Source: Ahaetulla prasina
Lineage: Eukaryota > Chordata > Lepidosauria > Squamata > Colubridae
DNA: 64,000 bases
Reading direction: 5' to 3'
NCBI RefSeq assembly: GCF_028640845.1
Contig: NC_080542.1
Coordinates: 18,131,783-18,195,782, forward strand
Position numbers and translations under genes: made by a program
Part shown: positions 47,001 through 59,900 of the stretch, piece by piece
Position numbering within the stretch: the first letter of the stretch is position 1
Layout: each line of letters begins with the position of its first letter
Notes under the pieces: model-generated
The model's input: only the letters and a program-made list of their open reading frames with translations
What the model was told of the DNA's origin: nothing
Databases searched by the model: none

Positions 47001-50000
47001 TATTTTTAGGGTGCAACCACTGATTATCTGCATTCTTGCAGTATTAATCATTTAATAGGATAAGCCAAAATTACTGTTGAAAATACATATTCATGTGCCA
47101 GAACCAAATTTTGCTGATGAGTAATTTTTCCTCATACTCGGCTGTATAAATGTGATAAGAAAGGAGACAGTCCCTTTACATAGGGTGTAAAGTCCAGAAG
47201 TCCCAAAATATTCCCATACTCCATTGGTTGTTTTGGCCTTGAATATCAGGTAGCCTGTCTTGTGCTGTGGGTGCTTGTTTCTAGCAATTGAAATTGGGAT
47301 GTTGTGAACGGCGGCCTGTACTTCAGCAGCCACTCTTCTTTTGAAAGTCTGAAAAGATAAGCTCATAAGTAGCATCTCTGCCAAACTTAAAGCATAAGGT
47401 CTTTTTTTTTTTAAAAAAATCATGTCTTACCTTATTAAGCTTGGAAAATATTATGCTGTCCTTCCAAACTGAGAAAGTGACCCCTTTTTCTCTGCAACTT
47501 TGTTCCCTTCAGATCCAGAAGCGAGTACCAGATTTCCAGCCCAAAACTTTGCTGGATTTCGGCTCGGGTACCGGTGCTGTCAGCTGGTGAGAATCCCCTT
47601 GGAAGGGAGAAACTGCCTTTCTCTGCAGCAGCAGCAGCAGCAGCAGTGAGACTTACCTCCCTAGTGGAGGGAGTGAGTCCCTGAAACAAGGGAAAGAGAG
47701 GGGAAGGCAATCTTTTGTGGGCTATGGCTTCACCGTAACATTTTTTGAAGGGGATGAACGCTGCCAAGCCAGCCATTGCACATGTGAACTGGGCAAGTTA
47801 AGGTTAGGGCTCCTCGTTTTCCTAAATGGGGATATTCTGGAAGTGAAGCTTCCCATCTATTTTGAAGAGGATCATGTGTAGGAATGCTTCCAAAATGGAG
47901 GGAAATCTGCAGCCAGGTCTCCATAGTCAGTATAAGAGGAGGAACACAAGGCAAGCGAAAAAGAGGTTCAAGCAGTATGCTTGTGACAGAAATGGCTTTC
48001 CATTGGAGGAAGCCAACAGAAGTGGATCTGGTGTGGGATAGGGAGGTAATATGTCTTCACATCTATAACATCATTCATCTATACATCCTTCTTATCTATA
48101 CATACATCTTTTCTATCTCTCTCCTATCTTATCTTATCTATCCACCTATCCTTCTTACCTATCCATCCATCTTTCCTATTTATCTGTCTGTCTTTCTGTC
48201 TATCTATCTAATCTATTTTTCTTTTTTCTATACTTTAGGGCAGCCCATAGCATCTGGGGCGAAAGCTTGAAAGAATACATGAATATTGATTGCTCTGTTC
48301 CCATGCTGGACCTGGCAGAGAAACTAATGCAAGGTGAGATGGGGCCTGAATCTGTCTTTCTCCAACTAAAAATGTTTTCCTTTTTAATTTTTAGACCGGC
48401 AGGTAACTTCCTTTCAGTTAGGCCCCAAAAATCGTTGCTCATCACTCTGTTCTCTTCCTGACATCATTTATTTATTTATTTATTTATTTAATCATATTTA
48501 TATACCGCCCTATCTCCCGAAGGACTCAGGGCAGTTTACAGGCACTTAAAAACACATAAACACATAAATACAATATAAAAACAATTAAAAAACTTATTCT
48601 ATAAGCCCGTTATTAAAATATAAAAATAAAACCCAATTAAAACCCATAAATTTAAAATCTAGCTCAGTCCTGCACAATTAAATAGGTATGTTTTAAGCCC
48701 GCGGCGGAAGGTCCGAAGGTCCGAAAGCTGACGAAGTCCGGGGGGTAGTTCGTTCCAAAGGGTGGGAGCCCCCACAGAGAAGGCCCTTCCCCTGGGCGTC
48801 GCCAGACGACATTGCCTCGCTGACGGCACCCTGAGGAGACCCTCTCTATGAGAGCGCACGGGTCGGTGAGAGGTATTCGGTAGCAGTAGGCGGTCCCGTA
48901 AATAACCCGGCCTTGTACATACGCCTGTACCTCCTTTGCTTGTAGTTTCCCTTTGTCCCCTTCAGAGTTGCTTGCCGGATTTCCACCTCTCACAGGCCCT
49001 TTTCTCTGTGGATTTATCTGTTGCCTGTTTTCTTCCTAGGCATCTCTGAATCCCAAGAGCTCTGCTTTCCTGGTGTATACTTCAGGCAGTTTTTCCCCGT
49101 TGGACCAAAGGTAAGTACAGTTCACACAGCTGCATTCCAAAGAGACTGAGTCCCAGGAGTTTTAATGAATATACCATGCCAGCTCCTGAGGTTCTGTTGA
49201 TCAATGGGTTGGGATGCAACATTTTCCCTATGGAATCTTTCTAGCACTCTCACAAGAATTTACTTTACTGACTTATTTACAAACTCCACCTGATTCCATT
49301 GTGGCTTAAGTAATTGAAACTGATCTACTTTGGGTGCATTAATGTATATAGGCTGGAAAATTTTACGATAGTATTAGATAAAATTAGAATACGTTAGGCT
49401 TGGATTTAAGATTTAAGAAAAAGGATTCATATGCAGTATATGAAAGAGAGATCTGTTTCCCAATATAGGTAGATATGCTTAACATAACATAACATAATAA
49501 CAGAGTTGGAAGGGACCTTGGAGGTCTTCTAGTCCAACTCCCTGCCCAGGCAGGAAACTACACCATATCAGGCAAATGGCTATCCAACATTTTCTTAAAG
49601 ATTTCCAGTGTTGGAGCATTCACAACTTCTGCAGGCAAGGCGTTCCACTTATTGATTGTTCTAACTGTCAGGAAATTTCTCCTTAGTTCTAAGTTGCTTC
49701 TCTCCTTGATTAGTTTCCACCCATTGCTTCTTGTCCTGCCTTCAGGTGCTTTGGAGAATAGCTTGATTCCCTCTTCTTTGTTGCAACCTCTGAGATATTG
49801 GAACACTGCTATCATGTCTCCCCTAGTCCTTCTTTTCATTAAACTAGACATACCCAGTTCCTACAATCGTTCTTCATATATTTTAGTCTCCAGTCCCCGA
49901 ATCATCTTCATTGCTCTTCTCGGCACTCTTTCTAGAGTCTCAATATCTTTTTTACATTGTGGCGACCAAAACTGAATGCAGTATTCCAAGTGTGGCCTTA

Positions 50001-53000
50001 CCAAGGCATTATGGTGGGACGGCGAAGTTAGGTTCAAGGGGATACCTATCGAAGCCATTGCTAGATCCTGTGCCGGCTCGCAGCATAAACATCATCGATT
50101 CTGAGGTGGAAGAAGAGGCTAGAGCTCATGGTCATGAGGATAGTTCTATCTGCACGGTGGGTGGGAGGGGCAGGTATGGCGGACACGGGGGCCCATATCA
50201 GGTTCGGGGAGTGCGCCCGCGCTATCTACGAGCGATCGCGCACTCCGGTCCCCCGATAGTTTCCCGTTCCCTGAGTGGCTTAAATCCTCAGAAGCTGGAC
50301 CTTTGCCTGATGTTATGCAATGCCAGGTCCGTTATAAATAAAGCCCCCCTCATCTCCGATCTTATACAGGAGGGGGGTGCGGACCTGATTGGCATTTCGG
50401 AGACCTGGTTGGGCACGGAAGGGGGGGTTCCCCTGATAGAGATGTGCCCACTGGGTTTCTGTGCGTTCCATCAGGCCAGGGCCCAGGGTAGGGGTGGGGG
50501 AGTGGCGGTTTATTATCAACGAGTCTTGAGCCGACGGAGATCACTGTGCCACAGATAACTGGATGTGAGTCCTTCCTTGTGAAGTGGGGCTGTGGGGTTC
50601 AGGTGGGTTTACTGATCACGTACCTAGTTCCTTGCTGCGTGTCAGAAACCCTGCCTGAGCTGTTGGAGGTGGTCGCCGGGACGGTAGTAGAGACCCCCAG
50701 GCTTATGGTCATGGGGGATTTCAATCTGCCGTCAGTGGGGATAGTATCCACATCAGCTCGGGAGTTCATGGCTTCCATGACGGCCTTGAACCTGACCCAT
50801 AGTGAACGACCCCACCCACATCGGGGGAAACACTCTGGATTTGATTTTTGTCTCTGGACAGTGGTTGAATGATCTGGGATTAGGGGAGTTAGTTATCAGA
50901 CCCCTGTCATGGTCAGATCATTCGCTCCTTCAGCTGGACTTTCGAACCGCCGACCCCCTCCGCAGGGAGACGGAGCCGACTCGCTGGTTCCGTCCCAGGC
51001 GCCTGATGGACCCTGGAAGGTTCCAGACGGAGCTTGGGCTATTCCCTGAGGATTTAGCCCACGACTCGGCTGGAGCTCTGGTCGCCGCCTGGGATCGGGC
51101 AGCGGCTAGTGCTCTAGATCGTGTCGTCCCTTTGTGGTCTCTGACCCGGTGCCGATCTCGTTTAGCCCCTTGGTACTCCGAGGGGCTGAAGGAGATGAAG
51201 CGCCGGAAAAGACGCCTAGAGAGTATCTTGAGGGCCAGCCGCTCCAAATCTGACCGGACACTAGTTAGGTCTCAAATTCAGACCTATGTAGTGGCGATGA
51301 GGCTGGCCAAACGGGAGTATTTTTCCAACCTCATTGCATCAGCAGATAACCGCCCAGCCGCCCTGTTTGGGGTGACCCGCTCGCTCCTCCATCAGGGAGC
51401 GGTAGAAGATCCCTTAAAGGGTCGAGCTGAGGAATTTGGACAATATCTGTTTGATAAAATCGTTCACATTCGGGAAGGGTTGGACACAGATTTGGTAGAT
51501 CTGGACGGGGTGGGGGAGGCAGGTCTTGATGTTATTATCTGGGATGAGTTTGATCCTGTGGCTCCTGAGGACATGGACAGGTTAATGGGGGGATTGAATG
51601 CGACCATATGTTTATTGGACCTGTGTCCCTCCTGGTTGGTACTGGCCACTCGGGAGGTGACACGAGGCTGGCTCCAGAAAATTGTGAACGCTTCTTTGAT
51701 GGAGGGTGTTTACCCTGCCGCCTTGAAAGAGGCGGTGGTGAGGCCCCTCCTCAAGAAGCCTTCCCTGGACCCAGCTATTTTAGCAAATTATCGTCCGGTC
51801 TCCAACCTTCGCTTTGTGGCAAAGATTGTCGAGAGTGTGGTTGCACGACAGTTGCCCCAGTACCTGGATGAAACTCTCTATCTTGATCCATTCCAGTCTG
51901 GTTTCCGGCCTGGTCACAGCATGGAAACAGCCTTGGTCGCGCTGGTTGATGATCTCTTGAGGGCTCGGGACAGAGGTTGTTCCTCTGTCCTGGTCCTATT
52001 AGATCTCTCAGCGGCTTTTGATACCATCGATCATGGTATCCTGCTGCGCCGACTCAGGAGACTTGGAGTGGGGGGCACTGTTCATCGGTGGTTCTCCTCC
52101 TACCTCTCCGACCGGTCGCAGACGGTGTTGACAGGGGGACAGAGATCGACCCCGAGACTCCTCCTATGTGGGGTGCCGCAAGGGTCGGTTCTCTCGCCTC
52201 TTCTGTTCAACATCTATATGAAGCCGCTGGGTGAGATCATCCGTGGTCTTGGGGTGAGTTGTCATCTATATGCTGATGATACTCAGCTATATATTTCCAC
52301 CCCTAACCACCCCAACGAGGCTGTTGAAGTGATGTCCCAGTGCCTGGAGGCCGTACGGGTCTGGATGGGGAGGAACAGACTCAGACTCAATCCCACCAAG
52401 ACCGAGTGGCTGTGGATGCCGGCGGCCCGGTACAGTCAGCTAATTCCATCACTGACCATTGGGGGCGAGCTATTGGCCCCCACGGAAAGAGCTCGCAATC
52501 TGGGCGTCCTCCTGGATGCACGGCTGTCTTTAGAAAATCATGATGGCCGTCGCCAGGGAGCTTTTCATCAGGTTCGCCCGATACGCCAGTTACGCCCCTT
52601 TCTGGATCGGGCTTCTTATGCACGGTCGCTCATGCCCTTGTTACATCCCGCCTGGACTACTGTAATGGGGCTACATTACATGGGGCTCCCCTTGAAGGGT
52701 ACCCGGAGACTCCAACTGTTCCAGAATGCGGCTGCGCGGGTGATAGAGGGAGCACCTTGTGGCTCCTGTGTAACACCCCTCCTGTGTAATCTGCAGTGGC
52801 TCCCGGTGGTCTTCCGGGTTCACTTCAAGGTACTTGTTATCACCTTTAAAGCGCTCCATGGCTTAGGACCGGGATATTTACGGGACCGCCTACTGCCACC
52901 ATTAGCCTCTCACTGACCAGTGCGCTCTCACAGAGAGGGCCTCCTCTGGATACCGTCAGCTAAACAATGTTGGCTGGCGACCTCCAGGGGGAGGGCCTTC

Positions 53001-53909
53001 TCTGTGGAGGCTCCTACTCTCTGGAACGAGCTCCCTCTGGGGCTTCGTCAACTCCCCGACCTCAGGTCCTTCCGCCGCGAGCTGAAGACGTTGCTGTTTC
53101 GAAGAGCAGGACTAGCATGAACGTAGTTTTAAATTGGGGTTTTAAATCAGGGGTTTTAAACGGGGTTTTAAATTTGTATTTAAAAGTTTTAGGCCATCAA
53201 TTGAATTAATTTTCTATTCTTTTTTGCTGTTTTATATGTATTATATGTTTTCTGTTGTTTTATTGGCTGTGAACCGCCCTGAGTCCTTCGGGAGAAGGGC
53301 GGTATACAAATATAATAAATAAATAATAATAATAATTATAAAGTGGTATTAACACTTCACATGATCTTGATTCTTTCCCTCTGTTTATGCAGCCCTCATA
53401 CTCATACAGCCTTTTACTTACCTCATATAAATATTTTAAATAATATTATGTTTCTTTGTACATACATATAGTTGCACAGCTGGAAGAAAAGACTGGATTG
53501 CCATCTGTCAGAAGTGGTGTAGGGTCTCCTGCTTGGGTGGGGTTTGGACTAGATGACCTACAAGGTCCCTTCCAAATCTGTTATTCTGAAGAGCCGTTTA
53601 AGGCATGGAGTTCAATAGCACACTCTTCAGTGCAAGAATTATGAAAAAGGAAAGGGAATTCATAATTATTTTAGTGTTGTACTTTTCCTCATGGTTAGCA
53701 TAGTTTTCCAATAACCAATCATTTACAGCCATGTTTTTTTCAAATTTGGCAACTTGTAGATATGTAGACTCCCAGAATTCACCAGGCAACATGTAGAATG
53801 ATTGAATAAAATGAGAAACTCTTACAAGGATGACTCTTAATAAAAATGTATTTGTCCTACCGTAACTATATCCTGATGTTAGGCCTGACAGATATATGGG
53901 TAAAGAGGG

Positions 53910-53972
<63 letters not shown>

Positions 53973-56900
53973 TTATTGGATTTCTAGACCGCCCTTCTCC
54001 CGAAGGACTCAGGGCGGTGTACAGCCAGGATAAAACATAAACAATGTACAATTAAAAGCTAAATTAAGAAACTTATTATACAATTGGCCGAAAAATTAAA
54101 ATATTTAAAATCTAAAAATCCCAATTTAAAACATAAATAGAATTTAGAATTTAAAAATTTAAGCAGTTTAAGAAAAAACTTAAGCCAGCCCCGCGCAAAT
54201 GAACAAATGTGTTTTCAATTCGCGGCGAAAGGTCCGAAGGTCAGGTATTTGGCATAAACCAGGGGGAAGTTCCAGAGAGTAGGAGCCCCCACAGAGAAGG
54301 ATCTTCCCCTGGGGGCCGCCAGCCGACATTGTTTGGCGGACGGCACCCTGAGAAGTCCCTCTCTGTGTGAGCGTAAAGGTCGGTGGGAGGCATGAGGTAA
54401 CAGCAGGCAGTCCCGTAAGTACCCAGGCCCCAAGCCATGGAGCTCTTTGAAGGTAGTAACCAAAACCTTGAAATGCATCCGAAAGGCAACAAGTAGCCAG
54501 TGCAGTCTGCGCAGGAGAGGTGTTACATGGGAGCTACGTGGAACTCCCTCTATCACCCGCGCAGCTGCATTCTGGACCAACTGAAGCCTCCGAGTGCACC
54601 TCAAGGGGAGCCCCATGTAGAGAGCATTGCAATAATCCAGGCGAGAGGTAACGAGAGCATGAGTGACTATGCATAAGGCATCCTGATCGAGGAAGGGGCG
54701 CAACTGGCGAACCTGGTGAAAGGCTCTCCTGGAGACGGCTGTCAAATGATCTTCAAACGACAGCCGTGCATCCAGGAGAACACCCAAGTTGCGCACCCTT
54801 TCCCTTGGGGCCAATAACTCGCCCCCGACAGTCAGCTGCGGCTGCAGCTGACTGTATCGGGGTGCCGGCATCCACAGCCACTCCGTCTTGGAGGGATTGA
54901 GCTTGAGCCTGTTCCTCCCCATCCAGACCCGTACGGCTTCCAAACACCGGGACAGCACTTCGACAGCTTCGTTGGGGTGGCCCGGGGTGGAAAAGTACAG
55001 CTGAGTGTCGTCAGCGTACAGCTGATATCTCACCCCGAAGCTACTGATGATCTCACCCAACGGCTTCATATAGATGTTGAACAGGAGGGGCGAGAGAATC
55101 GACCCCTGCAGCACCCCACAAGTAAGGCATGCCGTATTTGAACCAAGATTTTAACTTTTGAAGCCAGTTGATTTCTATCAATAGGCTTTCTCAGACAGAA
55201 TTTGTAATTGGAGAATGGTTTAATTTCCATTTTCACCTTCCCCTCCATAGATGACATTTGACATCGCAGTATCCGCTTTCTCTCTCAATGATCTGCCAAC
55301 CTATGGTCAGAGGAAGGCAACGGTGAAAAACCTATGGAAAAAAACCAACCACTTTCTGGTAAGGAACATGTCTTAAATTGCCTGTATGGATTCAGTCAGT
55401 TGATGCGAGATGTTTACTCTCAGCTCTGCCTTGAAACTTTTCCTGGTTCTCATGGAATGCTCTTTTGATAACTTCTTTGAGTTGAGAGATAGCAGCCTAT
55501 GGATTGCGGATCACCCTTAAGTCCTCTTTTTGCATTCTGCTGGGTGTTGCTGGTTGCAGGAAAGGTGTCCATCATTCTTTAGATCAGTAGTCACCAACTG
55601 GTGGTCCGCAAGAAAATGTTGGTGGTCTGCAGAAAAATTATTTGCATTTTTTATATTGCACTAAATCAGGGGTCCTCAAACTATGGCCCCTGTGACAGAT
55701 ACAATGAATGTTTGTGTTGCTGCAGAGAGTTTCCCCCTTCAGGATCTTTTTATATAGGTCGGAGGGGGGCAGAAATTCCGATTTGGGGACTGCTTTCGCC
55801 TCCAGATACTGGGGATTTAGGCGAAGGCTGGAGGGAAGTGCTGCTGGTGGCAAAGAACTGGAGGGCCTTGTTCCAGTGGGACTGCATCATGGCCTTGAAC
55901 TGGCTGACCATCTCAGCCCACTGAGCCTTCAGGCACCAGTACCCGGCCTTGTACTCCCGCAGGTCTTCCCTCTGCTTGGAAAGCTTATGCTCCTAGTCCT
56001 CAGTGAGGTACTTCTACTTCTTCTCGGTCAAATCCAATTTGAACTGAGCCAGCTGTTTTGCCAACTCTTTCTCATGGTGGCTGCTTAGCTTCAACAACTG
56101 CTTGCTATTGGGGCTCTGAGGAGCTTGGGCAGGCAGGCGAGGAGTGGCGAGTAAAGGCTGGCAAGGCACCCCTCGACGTGAGTGAGATCAAGTTGATCAC
56201 ACCCATCCAGTCACATGACCACTGTCAGGCATGGAAACCATACTAGGCCTTAGGTTTCCAGACGCTGCCACATTTTTCCTCTGAGGGGAAGAAGGGGGGG
56301 TTGAGGGGTATGGTAACATTCTTCAAGCGGTCAGGGTCGGATTGTGTTCACATCTGCAGAAGGAGTGGCAACGAGGTTTCGAATAAAGTGGAAGAACGTT
56401 GGATCATGTGACCAGCAAAGGGGTTAGGGGGTGGGACTCTTGGGGTTTGTATAACTGGGAAAAGAATCCGGAAGTTCAGTTTTGGAATTTCACTCATCGT
56501 GTACCAGTTTCCTTATGCTAGTAAAGAACTCTGAAAGACAATGGCTTCTGAGTTTTTTTTATGCAGAGGTTTTTCTGGAACCTTGACAACCACGTTGCCA
56601 CGCCCACCCAGCCGGTCATTAGGCAGATCATATTAATGGTCCGCGGGATTTAAAATTATGAATTTAGTGGTCCCTGATGTCCGAAAGGTTGGGGACCCCT
56701 GCTTTAGATGGTGGTTGCTCTCCATGCTGTTCCTGATGCTGCTGCCTGAAAGCTGCTGCAGCCCCTTAACCCTCTTAATTGCCCTTCTCTGAACCTTTTA
56801 TTATTGGAGTCCTCATTCTTGTTAAAACAGATTTTCATGTGATAAAAAGGTTTTGATTTGTCCTATGTATGGCCTGGATAAATATTGGAACAAGAAATCA

Positions 56901-59900
56901 ACACACACACACACCTCACCCTGTTCTGCCTTTCTCAAAGAGGCAGGAACCAATGGTACTCATTCTTTGACTGCATGAAAGAAGGTGTCTTCTCAGTACT
57001 TGAAGAAGGAAACTAGTATGAAAAGAAAGGTCAGGATTTGCAAAAAAAAAAAAGGGGGAAGGGGAAAGGAAAGGGAAAGGGGAAAAAAAGGAAGTGTTAA
57101 ATGCTGGAGTGACAACCTGAGTTACATTTGGTCTGCAGGTCCTCCTTTATTTGTCTACCCCTCCTCTGTTTTATATCCTTTTCTAGGTTCTGGTTGAAAA
57201 TGGAACCAAGGAAGGCCATCAGATGCTCATGGAGGCCCGAGATGTCATTTTGAAGGCGAGTCACCTTTCTTCAGTTAATGGCCTGCTTAAAAAAAAAGGA
57301 GGGGGGGGGTTGCAAAATGATGGTGAAAGAAAAATAATCAGATATGTCTCATTAGATAGTTCTTAAGTTAGGGATAATTTTATGTGGTTTGCCAAGTTTC
57401 TTTGAAAGGGAGGATACAATTAATAAGTATCTGTTTGGATTTTGATTCTCTCCCACATGCATTGCAGGTGTCATTTAATTGTTCCAGTTCTTCTTTACAT
57501 CTACATGTTTATACAGGTTTTCCAAATCTGATTTAATTAAGCAGTGAATGGATTCTTCTTTCCTACCCTAATTGCAGGGAGAGTCGCCTCTGTTCTGAAG
57601 TGAGCATAAGGTGTGAGCTTTCAGGATTCCCCTCCCCACATTTGAGGGGATGGTTTTCTTCACTGCTATCTTAATTTAATTTAAATGTTAATTTCCAAAA
57701 TAATTTGTTTTGTTTCCGTCTCTGTTTGTCCTCCAGGCTCTGAATAAGTTGTAGCAGTCACTCAAAAATCATATATCATAGTCTGTGAGCCTCCATGTTA
57801 AGGTTACAGGAAAGTGTGGAGGTCACCATTTTTACCAACTGAAACTTTTTTTCATTTTGTTCTCAGGAGGCAGATAAAGTAAAAGAAGAAGCTCATGTTT
57901 TTGCTCCGGTAAGTACTGAATTCTATCCAGAGTTGCGTTTATGAAAGCTACATTAGAATGTAAAAATGCCTCCTCTGCTGTCTTGGACTTCAAGCCAGTG
58001 TTGTTTTGCTCTTGGGTAAAGGAGAGATTCAAGCTGGAAATAAAGAGTAATTTTCTGACAGTGAGAGCAATCGACCAGTGGAACAGAAGTTGCCTTTGGA
58101 AATTGTGGGAGCTTCATTACCGGAACCTTTCAAGAAGAGATTGGACTGCCATTTGTCAGAAATGGTGAAGGGTCTCCTGCTTGGGTGGGGAGTTGAACTA
58201 TATAGCAATAGCACTTAGACTTGTATACCGCTTCACAGTGCTTTATAAACTTCTCTAAGCGGTTTACAGAGTCAGCATATTTCCCCCAACAATCTGGGTC
58301 CTCATTTTACCCACCTCGGAAGGATGGAAGACTGAATCAACCCTGAACTGGTGAGATTTGAACTGCCAAACTGCAGCTAGCAGTCAGCTGAAATAGCCTG
58401 CAGTACTGCATTCTAACCACTGTGCCACCTCGGCTCAAGATAGCCTACATGGTCCCTTCCAACTCTGTTAATTTGTTTCTGGGTTGTTTTTTTAAAGCCA
58501 GGATTTTTACTTTTCTGACTCTGAACCATATCTTTGATTGTGAGCCCAGAAAACATGCAAATCTTGGCTTTTGACCAGAACTTAAAACAGTCTTTTTTTG
58601 CTTGTTTGTTTGTTATTGGCACTTTAAAGATGAAGAAATGTTAACGGAGGAACAAAACGGAGGGCGGGAGAAAACATAGCGTTGCAATACTTGATTGGTG
58701 AGCAGGAGCAGAAATGGTATAAAAACGTATCTTGTGTGATGAAGCACAAAAGAGGATTCTTGTGTTCATTGAGGCTCAGGATTACTGAAACATAAAGCAA
58801 TGGACTTCTCTCCTTTTATTTGTCTAGTGCCCACACCACTTGCCCTGTCCTCGCTTGTTACTGGATAATCCTTTGCCGTGTAACTTCCTCCAGCAATATC
58901 AACCCCTGCCTTTGCCTTGGGTAAGTCTGCCTGCCTGCTTGTCTTCCCTTGAGACAAAATGGGGTGATAAACCTGCGTGCGTAAATATCTGCACGAGTTA
59001 AGGCCATAATTATTGGCTGAATTATGGACGCACCTTTACATAAATGCTAGGAGCACTTCAAAACACAGCAGTCCTAATAAATACTTGATATTTATGCAGG
59101 ACTTATTCATGTAACATGGATTGGGTGCAAAGCAAGGAATCAGAGCAGATAGTAGCATGTGTTCAATTTCTGGCACTATTTGACATAGCTATATGACCCG
59201 TACACCTCCCAGTTCATTCCCAAATTATAGTTCACTTAGAAAGAGAATATGAGATATGAAATAATTTATTTATTTATTTATTTATTGTTTGAATTTATAT
59301 ACCGCCCTATCTCCCAAAGGACTCAGGGCGGTTCACAGGCATATAAAACATCAATATACAAATAATAGTCTTAGCTGTATTTTTATGTAATTTAAATCAC
59401 AGTTAGTTTTAGTTTCTAGACTTTCCCATTTTGGTTTACAAACCTTCCAACCGGAATACAAGATTTTAAGATTGTGTGAAGTCTGGAAAAAGGTAACATT
59501 TTCCTGTTTGAACCAGCAGGCTGGGTTTTCAGAAGATGCAGAATTAGGGAGTTGTAACGTTTGTGGAGTACTATGGAAAATCCAGGCCAGGTCTTACCAC
59601 ATTGGATGAACCATATTAAGCCATAATATGCTTTATTTTAATGGGACACGGTGGCTTAGTGGATAAGACACTGAGCTTGTGGATCGAAAGGTCAGCAGTT
59701 CAGCGGTTTGAATCCCTAGTGCCATGTAACGGGGTGAGCTCCCGTTACTTGTCCCAGCTTCTGCCAACCTAGCAGTTCGAAAGCACGTAAAAAATGCAAG
59801 TAGAAAAATAGGGACCACCTTTGGTGAAAAGGTAACAGCGTTCCTTGTGCCTTTGGCGTTGAGTCATGCCGGCCACATGACCACAGAAATGTCTGGACAG

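Larger units (their letters stand above)
55584..56701. mobile_element. hAT-like element with captured coding fragment, exact 8-bp TSD
   Basis: Ends CAGTAGTCACCAACTGG and GGTTGGGGACCCCTG, flanked by CTTTAGAT at 55576-55583 and 56702-56709. A second hAT-like left end (CAGGGGTCCTCAAACT, 55671) suggests nesting. The interior holds a minus-strand coding-like stretch and a solo LTR, annotated separately. No transposase is seen. Confidence 0.7.

Noticed and set aside
47091..47423. 110-codon open frame in METTL17 intron 5
   Set aside because: No recognisable family, no conserved start context or splice evidence; could be chance.
53866..54051. Poly-Asn / poly-Leu frames
   Set aside because: Translations of the (ATT)n tail of an L2-like LINE.
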